Below are positions 57,559-64,000 of a DNA stretch of 64,000 nucleotides, piece after piece. Source of the stretch: Ganoderma boninense (lineage: Eukaryota > Basidiomycota > Agaricomycetes > Polyporales > Polyporaceae). A program made the translations under genes and the position numbers. The notes under the pieces are model-generated. The model was given only the letters and a program-made list of their open reading frames with translations, did no database searches and was not told where the DNA came from. Positions within the stretch are counted from its first letter, which is position 1. Every line of letters starts with the position of its first letter. The stretch is taken from NCBI GenBank assembly GCA_002900995.3, contig CM035310.1, forward strand, positions 897,176-961,175. The letters run 5' to 3'.

Positions 57559-57602
57559 ATTACATCCCTAGGCAACTAATATAATAAGTACTATTGTTAC
57601 TG

Positions 57603-57637
57603 AGATAAGATAAGATAAGATAGATAAGATAAGATAA
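57603..57637 (+). repeat. GATAA-type microsatellite
   Basis: Five to six tandem GATAA units with one interruption, inside the MITE between the two tRNA-like stretches. Confidence 0.9.
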
Positions 57638-57688
57638 CACTCAATAAGGTCGTTGGTATATGGATATAGTTGTATATGAAGTAGTTAA

Positions 57689-57759
57689 GAGCCCATGGTG
57701 CAGTGGTTAGCACGGCTGTTTGAATAAACCAGGCCTCTGGTTCGATTCTAGCTGGTGCA
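57689..57759 (+). other. tRNA-like sequence inside the MITE, plus strand
   Basis: A-box-like TGGTGCAGTGGTTAGCAC with a perfect four-base D-stem (GTGC/GCAC) and B-box-like GGTTCGATTC at tRNA spacing. The acceptor stem does not pair well and no clear anticodon arm forms, so this is probably a tRNA-derived relic. Confidence 0.5.
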
Positions 57760-58378
57760 ATTACATTAAATATGGTATTAATATGTACCTCATAAGGCTT
57801 TGTAAACCCGCGGATAAACTGTGGTTAATAGGATTAATATATACCCTTGATCCGGAGCCGTGATTAACTGCACCGCGGTTAACAGTAAACCGCGGCTCGC
57901 ATAACTGCGGTTCAAATTGCGGCTCGGTTAATCATTAACCGCGCTGTTAACTGTAACCGTGTTCAGCCTTAGTCTGGCCGTGCGCCGGTCGAGGGACCAA
58001 CTGCAAACCCGACCTCTACGGGTGCACTGATCGCACATCGGAGGCTGCCCGCCACACTGGATGGCATGGTTCCCATCAGTACGCAGCACGGAGGGCAGGG
58101 ATGAGACACACCCGTAGTTTAGATGCGCTACAGGCATCGCATGCAAATTTTATGAGTCCATCCTCGTTGCCGAAGTTCCGGCCTCCACGCCAGCCAGAAC
58201 CTTGGGGCTCACGGTCAGCACGGACGCGGAAATAGGTACCGAAGTGTACGAACCGGATGGAAACTCTGTAGCAGGACAGGCGGTAAGGTAGAGGCAAAAA
58301 AAAGTACGACGATGGGCGGTACGTACCAAGGCCGGTCGAGGACGCGCCGTACTGGAGGGCTGTGGGCGGGAAGCTCAT

Positions 58379-59206
58379 TGTGGGGCGTAGAGTGTAGGCG
58401 TGCAAGCGGGCGCGGTTGGCAGAGGGCGAAGGCGGCGCGGGTAGGGCTATAAGACGGATACCCGCGGAGGGAACGTACGTCGACGACTACGAGAACGCCG
58501 TCGGAATCTGGTGCAGGATGAAGCATTGTAGAGTTCGAGTGGCTGCGGACGGGCACGTACGAGAGGGTGGTAGCGAAGCGAAGGTGCATATGCATTAGGA
58601 TAATGTACTGACATTAGAGAAGGCAGGCGCTCGAGAAGACTCACAGACGCCCGGGTCTCATTGGCCGTGAAACCAGCGAGGCCATGCGAAAACAGCGTGC
58701 GCACGCTAGTTGGGCGTGAGTATAAGGAGAAGAGGCAAGAAGCGAGATGTGAAGTCTATCAGAAATGGAGGTACCGGTGTCCTCCGGATAGGCCAGTACA
58801 CAGAGCACGAGTGCCTTTTTCGGCAAATCTAGAAGCACCCGGGTGCCCCGCTACTCCCACATATAGCAATATGGATGTTGTAATTGGGCGACGGAATGAC
58901 CGGACCGCACATGACGTACGGATTTCAATCGTCGACGAGAATGGGAGGAGGTTGAGGCACTTGGGAGCAGTGACCCGAGACGCATGCAATAATTGCAAGT
59001 AAAGGGCGACAACAATATTTAGTACAGGCTTCCATCGTAAGTATACTGCCGTCCTGTATCCTGTAACGGGCCCCATTCTGCCACACAGGGCGCCCGACGA
59101 TATCGATGGCGTCTAAATCCAACACTGGAGTTCCTGAGCCAGGCGAGAGATGCGAGTCAGCGAGAGAAACGACAAGCCGCAGATGGGGTTTTAAGCGAAG
59201 TTACCG
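58379..59206. other. Intergenic, no gene recognised
   Basis: Short frames on both strands with no recognisable family. It should hold the promoter of the Zn2Cys6 gene (reading left) and the 3' end of the next reverse-strand gene. Confidence 0.5.
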
Positions 59207-60079
59207 TTATTGAGTTCCCTCGTCCGTGCCTGATTCCAGCACCCACGCACCCCCAGATCGAACGATGGGGAGTGCAGGTTGACCCGATACCCACACGGTC
59301 TCAAAATCCAGCACCATGATTGCGTCCTCGGAGAATATCCGGTTCCCGTCGACGTCGTCGTCAGGCGGCGGCCCCCAACTGTCCACGGTGGTAAATTCAT
59401 ACCCACGAGACTCGTACTTCCGCTGGGCGAGTGTCAATTTCTCGGAGGGGGCAATGTCTCCCACCAACGCACAACCGTCGAGCGTCTGCGCTGGGTACAC
59501 ACAAACTACACCGTGTGGGGAGAGGAAGTTTACGACGACAGTCGACCAGAAGTAGAGCAGCGGGGTAGCGGCACTGCAGGTCGTACTTTGGATCACGTCG
59601 AGGTGTTCGCCGTTAAGAGTGAGGTACCGGCGGACATGTTTGATGCCGTGGTACACGGAACGCGGGCGCGACCCAAAGTCGACGTCCAACGATGCGAGGT
59701 CGGAACGTTCGAGGACATCGACGAAACGTGAGTACATGTCCTCGGGAACGTAGATGTCCATGTCACCAGGATGCCAGGAATCAGTCCACGCGATAAAGGC
59801 GAGCGCAGACGATCCTGAAATGACGCCGCGATGCAGAGCGAGTAGGTGGTGGAAGTCAAGGGCGCGTGTGCCGAAGAACCACTGGAGTACGGTGAAGTAC
59901 CGGCGACGGAGCTCAACAGCCACCAGGGACCGAAAAACATGGCAACACGCTGCGCATCGAGTGAGAGACTTCAGATTGCAAAGTTGGAAAACGAGCAAGA
60001 AGGTGTCGGTGTCGAGCCTAAGGCACGGGTTTGTTAGGAAAGCGGATTGCGCGGACGAACGTTACGATACTCACGACAT
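59207..60079 (-). CDS. F-box-like protein with nucleotidyltransferase motif
   Basis: Inferred structure is complement(join(59207..60017,60075..60079)), 271 aa. The first coding exon is only five bases (ATGTC), followed by a 57-nt intron (GTGAGT...CTTAG). The joined start reads MSLDTDTFLLVFQLCNLKSL and CAACCHVFRSLVAVELRRR, an F-box-like helix bundle. Residues about 70-110 contain VISGSSALAFIAW and then PGDMDIYVP. This is the hG[S/G]S ... [D/E]h[D/E]h pattern of the polymerase-beta-type nucleotidyltransferase fold. Such small F-box/NTase-like proteins are seen in many Agaricomycetes; their biochemical role is not known to me. The C-terminus ends after a predicted strand (AIMVLDFETVWV) and a charged tail. 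No lesion. Confidence 0.7.
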
Positions 60080-60809
60080 TGAGTAGGTTGCTAAAACAGT
60101 GCAAGGGAGATGCAAGCGAGATGCTTGAATCGGGACAGGCCAACGCGAAAGCAGGCAGAGGTACACTCACCGGAACGACGATGGGGGGAAAGGGGGGGGC
60201 ATGAAAGACCAACGTATCGGCGTATAAACCTCTCGGCGCAGTGGGTTCACGCGAGCAGGAGAGACCTGGCGGCTCAAGGCAAACGAGTTGAGGCACGAGG
60301 ACCGCTGTGAGGATTGAGCTTCGATGCACAGAATCGGATGTTGAGAGGGGGTAGCATCTCCAGATCGGTTGCACATACCCGGGACAAGGGGGTGCGGTAC
60401 GGGAGTCAAAGTCAGTATGCATTAGTGCAGTTGCCAAGGAAATAATGCACAGTACACTCGGGTCAGTAACAGTTCACTTCCGGCCCCATCCTGCGCGCGA
60501 AACCGCCGGATGTGGTCACTTCTCCCGGCTCAGTGTAGCGAGTGGCACGGATGGGAACTTCATGAGCCCTGATAGTACGTCTTGTACCGCATGGGGGCGT
60601 ATGGTGTGGGTGGTGCATGGAGATCATATAAAAACAAGCACGGACCTTTCGGAAATCCGCAACCATGGAGGGGGTACCAAGGGTGGTGCTTACCATCCCT
60701 TTGTATATCTCGTTACCCTGCCATCCGGTCACGCGAAGGAAGGTGAGGGTGAACGCCTGATGCTGAAACGGACGAGGCTGACCCACTGTGTATCCGGCAT
60801 TGCAGCAGT
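60080..60809. other. Intergenic or unresolved 5' exons
   Basis: No gene recognised. The right end may contain an upstream exon of the next forward gene, because a good acceptor (ATTGCAG) lies at about 60,804-60,810. Confidence 0.4.
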
Positions 60810-60810
60810 A

Positions 60811-61558
60811 CGCCCTTGTCAACGTCGAGATCCAGGTGGTAGGAGGTGCACACGTACGAGCGAAGACCCAATGGACTATAGTGCGGCCTGAGTCGAGGTT
60901 CGAAGGTCTCGTCGAATCACTGAGACACGCGGTACCAACGGTCCCGGGGGCGACTGTGTTCATGCCTGTGAACGCCATGACGGCTCCTGTGTACGTGTTC
61001 GTCAATTACGTCGAAGGACGGCGAGTGCGGGTAAGTGACAGGAATAGTAGGACAAACAGGACTTTCACTCACGCGACGGGGCAGCCGGGCCTGATTGTAG
61101 AGGTGTCAATCTCAGGGTCGCCAGTCGCGCCTGAGGACCTTTTGGTCCGCGCGTCCGTTAGAGTGAACGTGGACAGCCGGATCGAGTATTCTTCATCCGG
61201 GAGTCTGGACGGCTTGGTCATAACCGGTCAATCGAGCGCGTCAGACGGCATGGCGTGGGATATGCGCAGAGCACGAGATGCAATCATTGCCGATATGAAA
61301 AGTCGCGGAGAATCCATGGGTCCCAGCGAAGGTGAAACGAAAGACGAGAGCAATTCGGTAGAAGGGAAGGTAGAAGAATGCGGGAGTGGGGAACCAAGGG
61401 ACGGGATCGCCAAGGAGACTTCTGAGGCAGGCAGTGGTGATGACGAGAGCAGCGGAGACGAAAGAACACAAGATGCAGAGGGCCGCGAGCGTCGGCATAA
61501 CGAGACGACGTGCCCCGTGGGCTGTGCTGAGCATTCAGTCGAAGACCTGTATGCGTAA
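60811..61558 (+). CDS. Unknown protein with acidic C-terminus (5' end unresolved)
   Basis: Open frame following an ATTGCAG acceptor, ending TAA at 61,556-61,558, about 248 residues visible. The first half is beta-rich (ALVNVEIQVVGGAHV, VYVFVNYVEGRRVRV, LIVEVSISGSPV) and the second is a strongly acidic, Ser/Glu-rich tail (from about 61,310). No family recognised. No ATG suits the start, so at least one upstream exon is likely. A GTAAGT inside (61,031) may be a donor, but the only nearby acceptor would give an intron of about 33 nt, so I leave the frame unspliced. The general plan, beta-rich core plus acidic tail, resembles the unknown protein at 53.7 kb. Confidence 0.45.
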
Positions 61559-64000
61559 AGGTGACATCAGACAAGGACATGTGTAGCTGGTAGGAGATGG
61601 CACGGGCATCTGTACCCAGAGAATTATATCTACTACTTCCTTGAAAGCTGGCAGCTTACCCACCGTCACAACGGAGGATCTAAGGGCGGAGGGCAAAGGA
61701 TGCGCGTCGAGTGGCTGTGCGGCTACGGCCACGCGGTCGGTGAGCACAAATTCTCACGGGGGCCCACCAATGGCTTGCGCACGATTCTCTCCAGCAAAGT
61801 GCTGTCGTGTGCGCCGATTGAGAGTTGTGGTCTATCGGTATTGGCGGACCAATGTCAGTCTGATTCATGGTACGCATGAGCAAGGCGACTTTGATGCTGC
61901 GTAGCTGATCTATTTCCGGCATAACGTGGGGGGCGGAGGTTGATACAGGGGAGTGTCGTGCACATAGTCACCTTTCGTGGCTGAACTCTTGGAGGACCTC
62001 GTACTGTAAGTCGTGCCTCGGCGTTGCAAGGATGTAGGCACGCGACGGCCTCAACATCTTGATAGTGAATCTGATGAGGAGACACAGGTCAAGGGAAGGC
62101 GGTTGTCGTCAGCCTTGTAAGCAGCGGCATGCGCGGCCATGCGGGCATGAACCTAGTGTATGGTGGCAGGTTCGTTTTCGTAGAGCGCCGCAGTTGCAAG
62201 GGCAGCATCTGGAAGAAGGGGTTGGTCTTTCGTAACAGAACAGTCAGGCCCGGGCGGGGTGTGGGTACGTTGGCACCAGTCTCTGCATTTCAGCGGGGAC
62301 TGGGGCGGGGCCCATCTGGCAACGTGACAAGGGGTCCGCTCGACGGAGAAGCTGTGCGTGAGTGGAAGTTGCGAGATTATTGGTGAAGGTGGACCGCCAA
62401 AGCGTTGTTACCAGGTTTGCAGAACATCACCCCTGTGCGACGGTTCGGTGGCCGAGAACACCCGAGGGGTAAGGGTGGGCCTGCGTAGCCCTGTGCGTGC
62501 CTGCACGGGTTACGTTCGCTCTGTTCCTGAGCAGAGATCGCCGCCCCCGTTGTCGCGGGCACAGGTGCTTTCGGCAGTCGCGAGACGTTATGGGTATTCC
62601 CAAGACATTACACCAGGACACCGGGCGCGGGGCGGGGCCATAGGGGCGGGGGGGGTTTGCAGGTACGCACCAGACACGCGTTGTCAGGGTATCCCGTGCG
62701 CAGTAGTACTGCAAAGCATGCGCATTCCGCCGAATTCCAAGGGAGGAGAGGGAGTCTCGCGGTCCGCTGTGCATCCAAAAGGGGGAGGGTTCCGAGCTTG
62801 GATGGTATCCCATAGGTGTTGTGCGGCAAGGCACTCTGGGCGGCGGTAGATTGATATTGCGCAGATCAAGATTACCCCCCCGACCGGGGAATAGGAATCG
62901 CAGAGTACGTGTTCTTGTCGCATTTCGTACGTTGAGATTATGAGGCGAAACAGAGTCACGCCAGGCGTCCGCCCTCGGTGGACGATCCTCAAGTCACATA
63001 CGACATCAGATGGTCATTGTGTATGTATGTACCGTGGTGACGGAAGCTACACGGTAAGTCGCATCACGGATGGGAGGTTCCGGGGAGGCGGACGATACTA
63101 AACCGTAGGGCGGCACAACATGTTTGTGTAGGTCCAACGGGCATCGGGTTCGGCCGAAGACTGTGTACGTGACAGGGACGTCAGTTTCCGACATCCGAAT
63201 GGCATGGCTTTGGGTCTGACACGCACCCAAGTTTCCGGGTCAACATGAACGGGAATGAAGTTCCACAGCCCCGTATAAAAAAGTACCCGAGTAGCCCACG
63301 CGGTGTATGGTGGTGTATGCGCAGTCATTGTGTTTTCACTGTTGATACGCGTCGGTTTCTCTCCGACCTGTTTCTGGGCCGTAGCACCGCTGAGAACACA
63401 GCTCCTCAGTAACCGTACAAGACCTAGGCCGCGGGTCTTTGCTGGCAATGCAGCTTATTCTGTCAAAGAAGCAGCGTTGGGATCATGTGGGTTCAAAGGC
63501 GGTGATGCGTTCCCGTGTTCCAATCATCGCAGTAGGTCAGGTGTGCAGGTGGTCCTCGTGATATCAACACATTCACCGGTGCTATTGTAATGCCGGGACC
63601 GTTATCGCAATACAGCGAGGAGGATGGGGGAGACGTAGTTGTTGGGTTCGCATGCTCTGCATGGGTGCTTGGTTCTTTTCCTTCAGAAGGAACGGCGTCC
63701 TGGCGAGGGCTGCGAGACAGGACGCTATCACGCCAACTCGGTGTCTCGAGGGTGCAGTCCATTAGTGTCGAGGTACATTGTCACGCCCGACGTTCAAAGG
63801 CCTAGGCACATGCTTGTTAGTGAGGAGAAGGAACAATAATCTAGTGGGGTCGGGGATCGAGGGAACGCCAGTGGTTCGAGCCGTCATCCTGCTACAGATA
63901 GCTGCGGAGGAGGGTGAATATGTGGCATGACCGCAAGACCGACACAAACGGTGAGCTTTTCGCAGGATGCATGCTTGTAGACAGTTTCAGCGTAGACATT
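61559..64000. other. Intergenic, no gene recognised
   Basis: Only short frames (under 165 codons) on both strands, without domain resemblance or convincing splice-linked extension. Multi-exon genes of unknown type cannot be excluded, since the neighbouring genes also have short exons. Confidence 0.4.

Larger units (their letters stand above)
57287..57971. mobile_element. 685-bp non-autonomous DNA transposon (hAT/Zisupton-like MITE)
   Basis: Ends are inverted repeats TAAGGCTGAACACGG (57,287-57,301) and its complement (57,957-57,971). It is flanked by a perfect 8-bp target duplication GTCTGGCC (57,279-57,286 and 57,972-57,979). Eight-base duplications are typical of hAT elements and are also reported for some others such as Zisupton. 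Inside there is no transposase. It has many subterminal repeats of AACCGC/GCGGTT words on both strands, which could be transposase-binding sites, a GATAA-type microsatellite, and two tRNA-like stretches in opposite orientation. The flanking coding exon shows where it landed. Confidence 0.9.
55929..58378 (-). pseudogene. Zn2Cys6 transcription-factor-like gene split by a transposon
   Basis: On the reverse strand an ATG at 58,376-58,378 begins MSFPPTALQYGASSTG; the next exon joins are not fully settled. Then comes FACDACSASKLR, a 55-nt intron (58,057-58,111), and CGGQPPMCDQCTRRGRVC. Together these give the exact C-x2-C-x6-C-x6-C-x2-C-x6-C spacing of the fungal binuclear zinc cluster. The exon runs to RRTAR and is cut by the element at 57,287-57,971. 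The frame resumes cleanly beyond it with RYPLKRTHGGSEVDDF and PNPPEQKK. A further intron leads to VCYTTDGSPF and a long Pro/Ser-rich, probably disordered region down to TGA at 55,929-55,931. With the element in the exon the product is truncated just after the zinc cluster, unless the element is spliced out or lost. Confidence 0.78.

Noticed and set aside
57478..57759. Two functional tRNA genes
   Set aside because: Boxes and D-stems fit, but acceptor and anticodon stems do not pair well, and both lie inside a transposon.
62358..62849. 163-codon forward frame in the last 2.4 kb
   Set aside because: Overlaps reverse frames of similar size, has no domain and no splice context. Not supported.

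Overview
The window is nuclear DNA of a filamentous basidiomycete, most likely a wood-decay Agaricomycete (Polyporales-like). This rests on many 47-60 nt GT-AG introns, a glucuronoxylan-degrading GH115 enzyme with 20 introns, a fungal sugar transporter, a Zn2Cys6 regulator and a local swarm of divergent F-box/LRR genes. No CRISPR array, rRNA, intact tRNA, operon or bacterial feature was found. All exon joins were worked out by hand from splice signals, reading phase and paralog or family comparison.

Left part (1-8.2 kb): the 3' end of an MFS sugar transporter, an F-box/LRR gene, and on the reverse strand a complete GH115 alpha-glucuronidase. Its 21 inferred exons add up to an exact open frame of 1,018 codons and include micro-exons of 6, 7, 13, 18 and 19 nt.

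Middle part (10-48.2 kb): a birth-and-death cluster of F-box/LRR genes. Five look intact (10.3, 24.3, 30.1, 39.6, 41.9 kb; a sixth lies at 1.4 kb) and four are relics (21.5, 24.1, 28.7, 47.9 kb). Two segmental duplications shaped it. One copied an F-box/LRR gene from 10.2-13.4 kb to 21.4-24.0 kb. The other copied an F-box/LRR gene plus a secreted glycosidase-like gene (24.2-28.7 kb and 41.8-47.6 kb). In the second pair one glycosidase is intact; the other is broken and runs into an F-box/LRR fragment. The cluster also holds a textbook miniature LTR element (TRIM, 15,283-15,777, TSD CATTG), a 222-bp long-inverted-repeat element (29,666-29,887), and a roughly 7.8-kb stretch without recognisable genes that includes an assembly gap (32,792-32,891).

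Right part (48.5-61.6 kb): a block of different character. It has a full-length but divergent ribonucleotide reductase large subunit, an unknown reverse-strand gene, a multi-exon unknown forward gene, a Zn2Cys6 regulator split in its coding exon by a 685-bp non-autonomous DNA transposon (8-bp TSD GTCTGGCC), a small F-box plus nucleotidyltransferase-motif protein, and an acidic unknown ORF. I could not recognise genes in the last 2.4 kb.

Functionally, GH115 and the sugar transporter fit hemicellulose use. The F-box/LRR proteins would be substrate-recognition subunits of SCF ubiquitin ligases and look fast-evolving. The right-hand block could be a decaying accessory or mobile region, but that is inference.
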